Source: Sphingobacteriales bacterium (GTDB lineage: Bacteria; Bacteroidota; Bacteroidia; Chitinophagales; Chitinophagaceae). Taken from it: a stretch of DNA of 64,000 nt. This document shows, one piece after another, positions 48,063 to 57,421 of the stretch. A model generated the notes under the pieces. It made no database searches and was not told the origin of the DNA. It saw only the letters and a list, made by a program, of their open reading frames with translations. Made by a program: the position numbers and the translations under genes. How positions within the stretch are numbered: position 1 is the first letter of the stretch; every line of letters begins with the position of its first letter. The DNA lies in assembly GCA_016219985.1 (NCBI GenBank), contig JACRJO010000013.1, forward strand, positions 34,679 through 98,678, written 5' to 3'.

Positions 48063-48378
48063 CGGGTCGCCTAATGGGTATTGAAAATCGAGCACCTGCC
48101 TGCTCGCCTCGCGGCGGAGCGGGCCGGCAGGCAGGTTGAATATTGAGTCTTTTAATAAGTTGACTTGTTAACCAGGAATTCCAAATAACCAAACACCGCC
48201 CCGGGTAAAGGTTTTGGAATTTGATTATTATTTGGTGCTTGGTACTTGGGTATTTTTTGGTTCTTGTTTCTTGGCTCTTGGTTCTTTAAGAACATTAACC
48301 TTATTTAACCTTAAACAAAGCCCCCTTAACCCATTTTCCCGCATGGCCTGGATATTTTCGCTGCAGAAACCAGGAGCC
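48063..48378. other. Intergenic region with palindrome and T/G-rich tract
   Basis: Contains a CCTGCCTG...CAGGCAGG palindrome (arms ACCTGCCTG 48094-48102 and CAGGCAGGT 48128-48136) and a T/G-rich tract of repeated TTGGTNCTTGG-like words (about 48236-48285). An open frame through this region joins the next gene in frame but has no signal peptide and is taken as non-coding. Confidence 0.7.
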
Positions 48379-51216
48379 ATGAGAAGATTTATTACGCTTT
48401 TATTTATTGGATGCCTTGCCGGTCCCCTTTCTGCCCAGAAGAATGGTACCGTAAAGGGCATTGCTTTTGATACCATCAGTAAGCAAAATGTGGGCGCGGC
48501 CACTATTACTGTACTGGAACGGAAGGACTCCTCCCTCGTGACCTTTACCATGACCGGCGCTGATGGCCGGTTTGAGATCAGGGGTCTTGCCAATGGGGAT
48601 TACCGCCTGTTGATCACCCATGTCAATTACCATAACAGCAATAAATACTTTTCCATCACTGACTCCCTTAAAAATGCGGACCTGGGAACGATACTGATGA
48701 ATGATAAGGCGAAAGTGCTGGCTGAGGTTGTGCTGGCCAATGAAGCCCCGCCCATTACCCTGATCAATGATACGATCCAGTACAATGCCGGCTCTTTTAA
48801 AACAGCGCCCAATGCCAGCGTGGAGCAACTGCTTAAAAAATTACCGGGGGTGAAAGTGGAGAAGGACGGCACGGTAAAGGCGCAGGGCGAGACCGTCAGT
48901 AAAGTGCTGGTGGACGGGAAAGAATTTTTTGGAAACGACCCCAAGGTAGCCACCAAGAACCTCCCGGCCGATGCCGTGGATAAAGTGCAGGTCTATGACC
49001 GGCAGAGTGATCAGGCCCAGCTTACCGGTTTTGAAGATGGCAATTATGAGAAGACCATTAATCTAAAACTGAAGAAGGATAAAAAGAAAGGGCTCTTTGG
49101 AAAAGTTAGCGCCGGGGGCGGGGATAAAGAACGGTATGAGGGCAAATTCAATGTCAATTCCTTTAAGGGCGCCCGCCAGTTTTCCGCCATCGGGATGGGA
49201 AATAACACCAACGCGGAGGGGTTTTCCTTTATGGACATTCTAAATTTCACGGGTGAACTGGCCCGGATGCAGCGGGGAGGCGGGGGCAATATCAATATTA
49301 ATTTATCCAGCCAGGATGCAGCCGCAATGGGCATCAATGGCGGCAACCGCAACAGCGGGATCAATACCGCCTGGGGCGGGGGACTGAATTATAATAATAT
49401 TATCGGGACCAAACTCGACCTGCAGAGCAATTATTTTTACAACCGCTACAATCCGAATTCGGAAAGTCATATTCAACGGCAATATATGCTCCCGGATACT
49501 TCGTATTACAAGGCGAATACCTATGCCGATAACCTAAACAATACGCACCGTCTTAACCTCAACCTGCTATACCAGCTGGACTCGTTGAATTCGGTCCGGG
49601 TGATCCCGTCCTTTAGTTACCAAAGAACAAGAAACCAGTCTGTCGGCGATTACCAGACCCTGTCAGAACAGCATTCGCTGATCAATGAAGGGTTCAGCAA
49701 CAGTACGGCTACCACCACCGGTTATAATTTCCGGAATGAGATCGCCTGGCGGCGGAAATTTGCCCGCAGGGGAAGAACTTTTTCCCTGACCCTGCAGAAC
49801 AGCCTGAATGAAAGTGAGGGAGATGGCAGCCTTTCATCGGTAAATAGTTTTTATAACCCGGGTGGCGGCTTGCTGCGCAAGGATACCCTGAACCAGCTGA
49901 ATAATAACCACGGGAGCCTGCGGGGATATACCACGAGGGCCGTGTACACGGAACCGTTGGGAAAAAGATCCCTGCTGGAATTCAGCCTGGGGCAAAGCAA
50001 TACAAAGAATGTATCGGGCCGGGAAACCTATGATTACAATAAGGGCAACGGGAAGTACGACCAGCTGAATAAGCTGCTCAGCAATGATTTTGAAAATAAG
50101 TATGGGTATACCAATGCGGGTCTACGGTTCCGTAACCAGCAGAAGAAATACAATTATTCACTGGGGCTCAGCTGGCAGCAGTCTGACCTGGAGGGGAGGA
50201 TCAGGAGCGGGCTGAAGGATTCGGTGATTGGTAAAACCTTTCGCAACCTGTTACCCAATGCGAGAATGCAGTATAATTTTTCCCGGTTCAGGAATCTTTC
50301 CCTGGTCTATAGCAGCAATACTAACCAGCCATCGGTGTCGCAGTTGCAGCCGTTGCCGGATATCAGCAATCCATTGAATATCCGGGAAGGCAACCCGGAC
50401 CTGAAGCAGGAGTACAATCATAATGTGCAGGCCGGGCTGACCCTGGTAAGTCCTTATAAGAACAAAAACCTGTTTCTCTTCCTGCGGATGCAGGCCACAC
50501 AGCATAAAATTGTAAACTATGATTCGCTGGACCAGCAAACGGGGGTGCGTAAAACAAGACCGGTGAATGTAAACGGGGTGTACAACCTGAATGCCAATTT
50601 CAGTTACAGCATGCCGTTGCGCTTCCTGAAGGGGACTGTTGAGTTGAGCAGTAATGCCGGGTATAATAAAGGAAAACAGTTGTTCAACTCTGTTTCAGGA
50701 GAAGCAAGGGAGAATGCGATAAAGGTATTGAACCTGGGTCCGGATTTAAGACTGGATATGAATCCCACGGAGAAACTGACCCTGGCGATGGGGGCAGGCT
50801 TTAATTATAACCATACAAGTTATTCCCTGCAGCCGGGTTTCAATGATCACTACTTCTCACAGGAGTATTCGGCTTCAGCGGACTGGCAGTTGCCCCGGGG
50901 TTTCTTTTTCAGCTCTGATTTTACCTATACCGTGAACAGCCAGCGGGCAGCGGGGTATAACCTGAAAGTACCTTTGTGGAATGCCAGCATCAGCAAACAG
51001 GTGCTGCGCTTCAACCGGGGGGAACTGAAACTGGCTGCCCGGGACCTGCTGAACCGGAATGTAGGGATCAGCCGCAATACCAGTAATAACTATATAGAAG
51101 ATTCGAGGGTGCTCACCCTGCGCCGGTTCTTCCTGCTCAGCTTTACCTATAGTTTGAGCAAGATGGGATTGAACAATGCCGGAAGTGGCGGGGGGATGAG
51201 AGTGATTGCGAGGTAG
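48379..51216 (+). CDS. Outer-membrane beta-barrel protein with CarboxypepD_reg domain (2)
   Basis: 945 residues from MRRFITLLFIGCLAGPLSAQ (signal peptide). Same architecture as 44124-47021: regulatory-like domain (GTVKGIAFDTISKQNVGAATITVL), plug-like [40 protein letters not shown], then a beta-barrel ending LRRFFLLSFTYSLSKMG. A shorter Gly/Asn-rich loop occurs near residue 305. The open frame starts at 48214; the internal ATG was chosen for the signal peptide. Confidence 0.92.
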   Translation: MRRFITLLFIGCLAGPLSAQKNGTVKGIAFDTISKQNVGAATITVLERKDSSLVTFTMTGADGRFEIRGLANGDYRLLITHVNYHNSNKYFSITDSLKNADLGTILMNDKAKVLAEVVLANEAPPITLINDTIQYNAGSFKTAPNASVEQLLKKLPGVKVEKDGTVKAQGETVSKVLVDGKEFFGNDPKVATKNLPADAVDKVQVYDRQSDQAQLTGFEDGNYEKTINLKLKKDKKKGLFGKVSAGGGDKERYEGKFNVNSFKGARQFSAIGMGNNTNAEGFSFMDILNFTGELARMQRGGGGNININLSSQDAAAMGINGGNRNSGINTAWGGGLNYNNIIGTKLDLQSNYFYNRYNPNSESHIQRQYMLPDTSYYKANTYADNLNNTHRLNLNLLYQLDSLNSVRVIPSFSYQRTRNQSVGDYQTLSEQHSLINEGFSNSTATTTGYNFRNEIAWRRKFARRGRTFSLTLQNSLNESEGDGSLSSVNSFYNPGGGLLRKDTLNQLNNNHGSLRGYTTRAVYTEPLGKRSLLEFSLGQSNTKNVSGRETYDYNKGNGKYDQLNKLLSNDFENKYGYTNAGLRFRNQQKKYNYSLGLSWQQSDLEGRIRSGLKDSVIGKTFRNLLPNARMQYNFSRFRNLSLVYSSNTNQPSVSQLQPLPDISNPLNIREGNPDLKQEYNHNVQAGLTLVSPYKNKNLFLFLRMQATQHKIVNYDSLDQQTGVRKTRPVNVNGVYNLNANFSYSMPLRFLKGTVELSSNAGYNKGKQLFNSVSGEARENAIKVLNLGPDLRLDMNPTEKLTLAMGAGFNYNHTSYSLQPGFNDHYFSQEYSASADWQLPRGFFFSSDFTYTVNSQRAAGYNLKVPLWNASISKQVLRFNRGELKLAARDLLNRNVGISRNTSNNYIEDSRVLTLRRFFLLSFTYSLSKMGLNNAGSGGGMRVIAR

Positions 51217-51230
51217 GAGGCGGGAGCCAA

Positions 51231-52208
51231 TCAGTGTTTCAGCCGCCTTTTTTTGATCATGCCGCCTTTAGTGTCTTTTACACTGCTCATCACCACGAAG
51301 GCATCTGGTTCGATCTTTTCAATTTCCGTATTGAGTTTATTGATCTCGAGCCGGGTGATCACGGTATAAATAATGTCCACATCCTTTGTTTCGCCCTTTT
51401 TACCATAGCCCCTTTTCCCGCTGTACACGGTTACGCCCCGGCCCAGTTTATTGATGATCATCTGCCTGATCTCTTCGCTGTGGGCGGAAACGATGGTCAC
51501 CCCGATATATTCTTCAATACCCTCGATGATAAAGTCAAGTGTTTTCGAGGCAGCCAGGTAAGTGATCATGGAATAGAGGGCGATTTCCACAGAAAGAAAA
51601 TAGGCTGCCGCCGAGAAGATCAGGATATTGATCAGGATGACAATGTCCCCGATCGTAGTCCCCAGCTTACGGCTCAGGTAAATGGCGAGAATTTCCGTAC
51701 CGTCAATTACGGCGCCGCCTCTTACGGTCAGGCCGATTCCCGCACCCAGGAAAAAGCCCCCGAAGATGGCTACCAGCAGGTTGTCATCGGTTACATTGGG
51801 GAAGGGAACCGTGGCCAGTACGAGTGCCAGCCCGCTGATTGCGATCACCGTTTTAACGGCGAAGTTGCGGCCCATGGTGGTATAGCCCAGAATCATGAAC
51901 GGGATGTTCACACAAATGATCAGGACATAAAGCGGAATGATGCTGAGGGCGGAAATAAGCAGGGAGATACCCGTGGCCCCGCCGTCAATAAATCCATTCG
52001 TCAGCAGGAAACCCTTAAATCCAAAGGCCGCGGAAAAAATACCCGTCGTAATCAACAGGAAGTCCCGGGCTGTATGCCGGATCGTGATCAGCATTTCGCG
52101 GTAACTCCTGGCCTGCCGGTAAGCAGAAACCGGACGGTCCCTTTCCTGTTTGGCAGGAACTGTTTTTAATGCTCTCCGTGTAATAAATTTTTTCCAGGAT
52201 CCCTTCAT
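51231..52208 (-). CDS. YitT family membrane protein
   Basis: 325 residues. About five or six membrane helices (ITTGIFSAAFGFKGFLLTNG, LLISALSIIPLYVLIICVNI, and so on), GLTVRGGAVIDGTEILAIYL, and a C-terminal soluble DUF2179 domain (VYSGKRGYGKKGETKDVDIIYTVITR). Function of the family is unresolved. A long basic N-terminal extension precedes the first helix (AYRQARSYREMLITI is the usual start region). Convergent with the barrel gene, 14 bp apart. Confidence 0.92.
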   Translation of the reverse strand: MKGSWKKFITRRALKTVPAKQERDRPVSAYRQARSYREMLITIRHTARDFLLITTGIFSAAFGFKGFLLTNGFIDGGATGISLLISALSIIPLYVLIICVNIPFMILGYTTMGRNFAVKTVIAISGLALVLATVPFPNVTDDNLLVAIFGGFFLGAGIGLTVRGGAVIDGTEILAIYLSRKLGTTIGDIVILINILIFSAAAYFLSVEIALYSMITYLAASKTLDFIIEGIEEYIGVTIVSAHSEEIRQMIINKLGRGVTVYSGKRGYGKKGETKDVDIIYTVITRLEINKLNTEIEKIEPDAFVVMSSVKDTKGGMIKKRRLKH

Positions 52209-52340
52209 ACGGTTTCTGTTCAGGCCTTTTTCAAATTTACCGATAAATCCTCACTGCGACAGCCGGGGGAAGGAATGGATGCCTGAAAAAAAGGGGGATC
52301 AATCTTCCGGATTTCCCGGGTAATACTTAACTTTTCCGGC

Positions 52341-54419
52341 ATGAAACCTGTTCCTTTTTTGCTGCTATTGCTGTGGCAGCAATTCCTGTCCGGGCAATCC
52401 GCCCCCCTTCAGCAAAAGTCCATCATGGTAAAAAGAATGATCGAACTGAACCACCTCTCTCCCCGGCCGGTGGAGGACAGCTTTTCGCTGAGTATGTTCA
52501 AAACGATCATCAACCGGGCCGATGGCCGCCGGCTCCTGTTTACGGACCCCGAGTTCAAATCCCTGCAGGCTTATAGCCTTCAGTTAGATGATGAACTGAA
52601 TAATAAGGGATGGGCCTTTTATGAACTTTTTTCAACACTATACCAGAAAGCGTTAAAAAGGGCGGACTCCATTATTACCAGGGTCACGGCTAAGCCTTTT
52701 GATTTTACCGTAAATGAAACGGTAACCAGCGTGAAAGGGAATCCTTTCAATTTTGCTGCTGATCTGCCGGCCCTGGCAGGCCGCTGGTCCCGCAACCTGA
52801 AATTTAAGGCGCTGGATAATTTATTTGATTTAGCCGGGGAAGATACAACTGCCCGGGTCTCCCTGAAAACCGTGATCACTGCATCAGAAGGTAAAATAAG
52901 GGAGCAACTGCGGAAAAATGAAATGCGGAACCTGGACCGGATCAACGATCACCCGACAGGTATGGAAGGGTTTATATCCGAATTATATTTAGATGCATTA
53001 GCGGAGAGTTTTGATCCGCATACCAATTATTTTTCCCCGCAGGGAAAGCGGGAATTCCAGGAGCAGCTGAGTACGGAAGCTTTATCATTGGGCCTTGACC
53101 TGGAAGAAAATGAAAAGGGGCAGATCGCCGTGGATAAACTGGCACCCGGGGGGCCTGCCTGGAAATCGGGCGACCTTAACAAGGGGGATGTGATCCTGAG
53201 TATACTCTGGGAGGGGAAAGAAAACAAGGATATGACCGGGGTGGATCTGGAGGAAGCCTATGAGGAACTGGACCGTTCAGCTGAGGGGAAGGTCATCATC
53301 AGGATCCGGAAGGCGGACGGGACGGTGAAGACCGTGATACTGCGCAAGGAAAAAATTGAGAACGAGGAAAACGTGGTAAAAGGATTTGTGCTGGAAGGGG
53401 AGAAAAAGATCGGTTATATATTATTACCCGGATTTTATACTGAATGGGAAAATGAAACCGGCTCCAGTTGCGCCAATGATGTGGCCAAGGAGATCGTGAA
53501 GCTGAAAAAGGAAAATATCGAGGGGTTGATCCTGGATGTACGTTATAACGGGGGCGGTTCTGTGGGAGAGGCCATGGATATGATCGGCATCTTTGTGGAT
53601 GAAGGGCCGCAGGCCGGGATCAAAACAAGGGATCCGAAGATCGTTTACCTCAAGGATCCCAACCGGGGTACGATCTATTCCGGGCCCCTGGTCCTCCTGG
53701 TCAATGGCCAAAGCGCTTCTGCCTCTGAAATGCTGGCCGCGGCCCTGCAGGATTATAACCGGGCGGTGATTGTGGGGAGTCCCACGTTTGGTAAAGCCAC
53801 CATGCAGCAAATGTTACCCGTTGATACGCTGCTCAAAAAAATGCCTAAGAATGATCCGGGGAAGGATATGGTGAAGATCACCACGGGTAAATTGTACCGG
53901 CTGAACGGGGAGTCGGCACAGAAGAACGGGGTACAGCCGGATGTGTACCTGCCTGATGCCTTTGATGCGATCGAATACCGGGAAAAATTTTTACCCAATG
54001 TACTCAGCAGTGAACCCATTGCGAGGAATGGCTATTATAAGCCATTGCCGGTTTTGCCGGTGAATGAACTGGCAGCGAAGAGTGCGATCCGCATTAAAGA
54101 CGATGTTAATTTCCGGGATATCCGCCGGATCATCGGGCTGATGATTGCCCGGCGGGAACGAACTGAAACGATATCCCTGAAATGGGATGAGTTTGAAAAG
54201 TGGGCAATGCAGAATGAAAAAGAAATGGAGGCGCTGCAGGGAACCGCTGTGGCATCAGGCAATACCTTCAAAACGGGGAATCACAGCTCCGATAAAGTCC
54301 TGCTGGCCAATAACGAATATGCCCGGGAGCTCAATGAGCAATGGCTGGAAGATATCGGGGAGGATATTTATATCCGGGAAGCTTTTCTTATTTTATGCGA
54401 TTTGATTAAATTGCGCTAA
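52341..54419 (+). CDS. prc: Tail-specific protease (Prc, S41A family)
   Basis: 692 residues, signal peptide at the start. Order: N-terminal helical domain (LDALAESFDPHTNYFSP), PDZ domain (LGLDLEENEKGQIAVDKLAPGGPAWKSGDLNKGDVILSI), S41 catalytic domain with GLILDVRYNGGGSVGEAM, the serine motif NGQSASASEMLAAAL (Ser 458-462) and the lysine in PTFGKATMQ; C-terminal domain of the Prc type. Degrades periplasmic proteins from the C-terminus. 31 bp before the next gene. Confidence 0.94.
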   Translation: MKPVPFLLLLLWQQFLSGQSAPLQQKSIMVKRMIELNHLSPRPVEDSFSLSMFKTIINRADGRRLLFTDPEFKSLQAYSLQLDDELNNKGWAFYELFSTLYQKALKRADSIITRVTAKPFDFTVNETVTSVKGNPFNFAADLPALAGRWSRNLKFKALDNLFDLAGEDTTARVSLKTVITASEGKIREQLRKNEMRNLDRINDHPTGMEGFISELYLDALAESFDPHTNYFSPQGKREFQEQLSTEALSLGLDLEENEKGQIAVDKLAPGGPAWKSGDLNKGDVILSILWEGKENKDMTGVDLEEAYEELDRSAEGKVIIRIRKADGTVKTVILRKEKIENEENVVKGFVLEGEKKIGYILLPGFYTEWENETGSSCANDVAKEIVKLKKENIEGLILDVRYNGGGSVGEAMDMIGIFVDEGPQAGIKTRDPKIVYLKDPNRGTIYSGPLVLLVNGQSASASEMLAAALQDYNRAVIVGSPTFGKATMQQMLPVDTLLKKMPKNDPGKDMVKITTGKLYRLNGESAQKNGVQPDVYLPDAFDAIEYREKFLPNVLSSEPIARNGYYKPLPVLPVNELAAKSAIRIKDDVNFRDIRRIIGLMIARRERTETISLKWDEFEKWAMQNEKEMEALQGTAVASGNTFKTGNHSSDKVLLANNEYARELNEQWLEDIGEDIYIREAFLILCDLIKLR

Positions 54420-54450
54420 CCATTTACCTTATACTAAAACTGAACTCAAC

Positions 54451-55503
54451 ATGCATTTTTTTTCCCGCCCTGCCGTTTTTTTGATGATCCTTTGTTTATT
54501 TATCCGCCCTTCTTTTTCAGCCGCCCAGTCCTTTGAGACACCGGTGGATTACCTGGATTATATTGGCAAAGCGAACGAGCAGCTGACCCTGAAATACATG
54601 GTATATATCAGCAGTATGTCGCATGGCAAGAGCGCCCGTAAAGTGGAGAAGCGCCGGCTGGAAGTGCTGGATGCGATCACCAATACCCGGATGAACGTCA
54701 TGGGTATGCCGCCGTATAAAGGGGATAAGTCCTTTCGTGATACCACCGCGGCTTACCTGAAACTCCTGTACAGCGTGTTTAATGAGGATTACAGTAAGAT
54801 CGTGAACATGGAAGAGATCGCGGAGCAGAGTTATGATGCGATGGAAGCCTATATGCTGGCCCAGGAAAAGGCCCAGGAGAAACTGCAGCAGGCTTCTCAG
54901 CGGCAGAATGAAACACAGAAGAAATTCGCGGAGAAAAATAATATCAAATTACTCGAAAATACATCCGAACTGGAAGCCAAGATGAAGACCGCTTCAGCGG
55001 TGATGCACCATTATAATGAAGTGTACCTGGTTTTCTTCAAAAGTTACAAGCAGGAAGCCTACCTGATGGATGCGGTGGCGAAAAAGAATGTGAACAGCAT
55101 TGAGCAGAACATCAATTCCCTCCAAGGCTTTGCCGAAGAGGGCCTTGAAAAATTAAAGACCCTGAAGCCTTATACCGGCGACGGTTCCCTGGTGAGCGCC
55201 TGCCGCAATATGCTCAATTTCTACAAGGAGGAGGCAAAGAAAAGTTCCGCGATCAGTGATTTTGTACTGAAAGAGGAAAATTTCAATAAGATCAAAAAGA
55301 AATTCGACTCCAAACCGGCCGGCAGCCGCACCCAGCAGGATGTGGATGAATTCAATAAGGGCGTGAATGAGATCAATGCCGGGGTAAATGCCTACAATGC
55401 CACTAATAATGAGCTGAACAAAAAGCGGGCCCAGTTCCTGGACGGATGGAACAGCACGGTGAAGCGGTATATGGATACGTATATACCGGAGCAGAGGCGG
55501 TAA
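54451..55503 (+). CDS. Secreted, mostly helical protein of unknown function
   Basis: 350 residues with a signal peptide (FLMILCLFIRPSFSAAQ). The mature part is nearly all helical, with charged heptad-like segments (AQEKAQEKLQQASQRQNETQKKFAEKNN) and a central YKQEAYLMDAV. May belong to the LIC11966-type surface proteins; that is recollection, not proof. Downstream of the tail-specific protease and likely cotranscribed; might be its partner or substrate. Confidence 0.82.
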   Translation: MHFFSRPAVFLMILCLFIRPSFSAAQSFETPVDYLDYIGKANEQLTLKYMVYISSMSHGKSARKVEKRRLEVLDAITNTRMNVMGMPPYKGDKSFRDTTAAYLKLLYSVFNEDYSKIVNMEEIAEQSYDAMEAYMLAQEKAQEKLQQASQRQNETQKKFAEKNNIKLLENTSELEAKMKTASAVMHHYNEVYLVFFKSYKQEAYLMDAVAKKNVNSIEQNINSLQGFAEEGLEKLKTLKPYTGDGSLVSACRNMLNFYKEEAKKSSAISDFVLKEENFNKIKKKFDSKPAGSRTQQDVDEFNKGVNEINAGVNAYNATNNELNKKRAQFLDGWNSTVKRYMDTYIPEQRR

Positions 55504-55874
55504 TCAGTTGTGCCAGGTTTTCCCGGAGTCCACGGGATCGTTTGTATGCTAAGATAGTGCGGGGAGTACTATCCTCATAGATCATAGACGATGGTTTGTG
55601 AGCTTCCCGGGGAATTTTAAGGATTTCTTTTAGCTCTGCGTATTATCTGACGATCAACATTGTAATAAGTCCCAACAATTTCGACTGTTTCATTCCAATA
55701 TGAATCTGAACAAGCCTTTTTATTTGATGGAACTTGGGTTTTCAATTTTAAAGCAAACCTTACTTGCGAAATGATGCAAGGTGCAATTTCTGCTTTAGTT
55801 GAGCGTCTAAATTTTGGCATGTATAATCAAACTTTTCAGTTATAATAGTACCATTTGGACTTACAAACTTGTAT
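55504..55874. other. AT-rich intergenic segment with coding-like fragments
   Basis: Visibly richer in A+T than its neighbours. On the minus strand one frame reads GGLITKYKFVSPNGTIITEK, FDYTCQNLDAQLKQKLHLAS, another (55820-55617) gives 67 residues beginning MPKFRRSTKAEIAPCIISQV. Neither has a family I know. Probably the residue of a small transferred gene, or chance frames. Confidence 0.45.
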
Positions 55875-56585
55875 TTAGTGATTAGCCCTCCACTCGTTAT
55901 ACTTCATCACTACCGTAAAAAGAGTTTCCTTTTTATCCAGGGTTTTGATAAAGGCCTCTTCCAGTTGCAGGTACTTTAATGTCTCGGGTAATTTCAACAG
56001 GAGGGGGTATTGGTCCGATATATAAATATACCCTTTGAGCGGGTGTTCGAAAACAATATCCCTTTTTGTGGCATTGCCGTCATATTCATTTCGCCCGTTA
56101 TTTTTTTTGGTCACTTCGATTTCCTGGAACAGGGAATAAACCGGCAGGGCGCCATTCAGGCTGCGCAGGATAAAATAGACGCCGTCCGGCGCCACATCCC
56201 CGGTGGCGGGGATCAGGTAAAGCTGTTTATTGGCAGTAACGTCCCAGCTTATAAAGTCATAGGCATGACCATTGTACAGAAAACCGAAGCCCTTTACTTT
56301 GAGGCGGTCCATTTTTTTGAACTTAGTCCCGTCTTCCGAAAATTTAAAGTCGAAGGTCAGCTTACTGTATTCTATCGCTGTTGATTCATCCGGTACTTTT
56401 CCTCCAAGCGGGTCATAGTTTTGCCCGGAGGAAGCGCCTGCTTTTAGTTTTGGTTTCAGGGGGATCTGTATTTTACCCCGGATCGTGTCCCCTTTTTTGC
56501 TGATATAATAGCCGTCGGATTCCTGGGCCATTATTGCTGACGTGCTCAAAAACGAGAGGAGCAGGATAAGACAGGTTTTTTTCAT
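55875..56585 (-). CDS. Secreted protein of unknown function
   Basis: 236 residues; signal peptide (TCLILLLSFLSTSAIMAQ) then a start ESDGYYISKKGDTIRGKIQIP that I associate with small exported Bacteroidota proteins ('G.yi...GDT..G.I'). Beta-rich to about residue 160, C-terminal helix LEEAFIKTLDKKETLFTVVMKYNEW. No catalytic motif. Monocistronic. Confidence 0.82.
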   Translation of the reverse strand: MKKTCLILLLSFLSTSAIMAQESDGYYISKKGDTIRGKIQIPLKPKLKAGASSGQNYDPLGGKVPDESTAIEYSKLTFDFKFSEDGTKFKKMDRLKVKGFGFLYNGHAYDFISWDVTANKQLYLIPATGDVAPDGVYFILRSLNGALPVYSLFQEIEVTKKNNGRNEYDGNATKRDIVFEHPLKGYIYISDQYPLLLKLPETLKYLQLEEAFIKTLDKKETLFTVVMKYNEWRANH

Positions 56586-56751
56586 GTATTTAAAAGTATA
56601 GAAAAATCCAAAACCATATGGTTGCCACCTGTTAAAGTCGGATGAAATTGGAAAATTCCCGGGATCATTTGCCGTGAAAACCCGCGCAGGAACAGGATCT
56701 CCGCCTGGCTGTACGGGGAGGGATAAAAAAATATTTTTCTATATCTTACAA

Positions 56752-56770
56752 GTCTACTAATTTAGTAGAC
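56752..56770. promoter_or_regulatory. Perfect 19-bp palindrome, candidate operator
   Basis: GTCTACTAATTTAGTAGAC: 9-bp arms around one T, 103 bp before the AhpD-like start. It directly follows TATATCTTAC, a weak -7-like box, so it would overlap the transcription start. Size and symmetry fit a dimeric helix-turn-helix repressor of TetR, MarR or Rrf2 type; no such gene is nearby. Confidence 0.7.
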
Positions 56771-56872
56771 AAATAAGAAAACAGCAGGTCAGCGAAAAGG
56801 GCCGGCTCTATTCAGCAAACCCATTTTATCACAGGAGAAATTCCATTTCATTATTAATAATCGCTGTACAGC

Positions 56873-57421
56873 ATGTCCCGGATACCCCCGATCGAACAAA
56901 ATTCCGCTTCACCGGCAGTAAGGATCGCCTTTCAGCGGCATATCCAGGCCTCCAATGCCCGCATCACAAATATGAAAGCCACACTGGCCCATTGCCTGCC
57001 GGCTTTCGAGGTTTATATGCAATGGTACCCGTTGTATGAACGGGTGAAAGCCATTCTGGGAAGGAGACTGGCTGGTTTATTTGCTTTTTCCATATCAAAA
57101 GCGTCGGATTGTCCGCTCTGTTCCACTTATTTCCGGAAAATTATACTGGACAGCGGGGAGGACCCTTCCAACCTGGTCCTGAGTGAGGAGGAAAAAGAGG
57201 TGCTGGTCTTCGGATCTGCCATTGCCAAATACCAGGGAAATATTGCCGATGGGGTCTATAATGCCCTGGCGCGGCGCTATTCAAAAGAGGAAATGGTGAC
57301 CCTGGTCGCCTTTGCGGGACAAATGATCGCCACCAACATATTTAATAACGTGGTGGAGACGGAGATCGACGATTATCTGAATGAATATTTACCACCAGTG
57401 AGGTCATTATGGGAGAAATAA
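56873..57421 (+). CDS. Carboxymuconolactone decarboxylase/AhpD-like protein
   Basis: 182 residues, all-helical AhpD fold. Redox pair CPLC (Cys80, Cys83) in SKASDCPLCSTYFRK, as in AhpD-like peroxidase partners, and a second half-domain KYQGNIADGVYNALARRYSKEEMVTLVAFAGQMIA. First gene of a five-gene operon; its end overlaps the next gene by 13 bp. Could be a thiol reductant or a decarboxylase-like enzyme in the pathway. Confidence 0.9.
   Translation: MSRIPPIEQNSASPAVRIAFQRHIQASNARITNMKATLAHCLPAFEVYMQWYPLYERVKAILGRRLAGLFAFSISKASDCPLCSTYFRKIILDSGEDPSNLVLSEEEKEVLVFGSAIAKYQGNIADGVYNALARRYSKEEMVTLVAFAGQMIATNIFNNVVETEIDDYLNEYLPPVRSLWEK

Noticed and set aside
44124..51216. SusC/SusD polysaccharide utilisation locus
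   Set aside because: Both barrels lack the SusC TonB-box type N-terminus and no SusD, glycoside hydrolase or anti-sigma gene accompanies them.
51234..52169. 311-residue plus-strand gene
   Set aside because: Exact antisense of yitT, with no recognisable fold; yitT has clear membrane and DUF2179 motifs.
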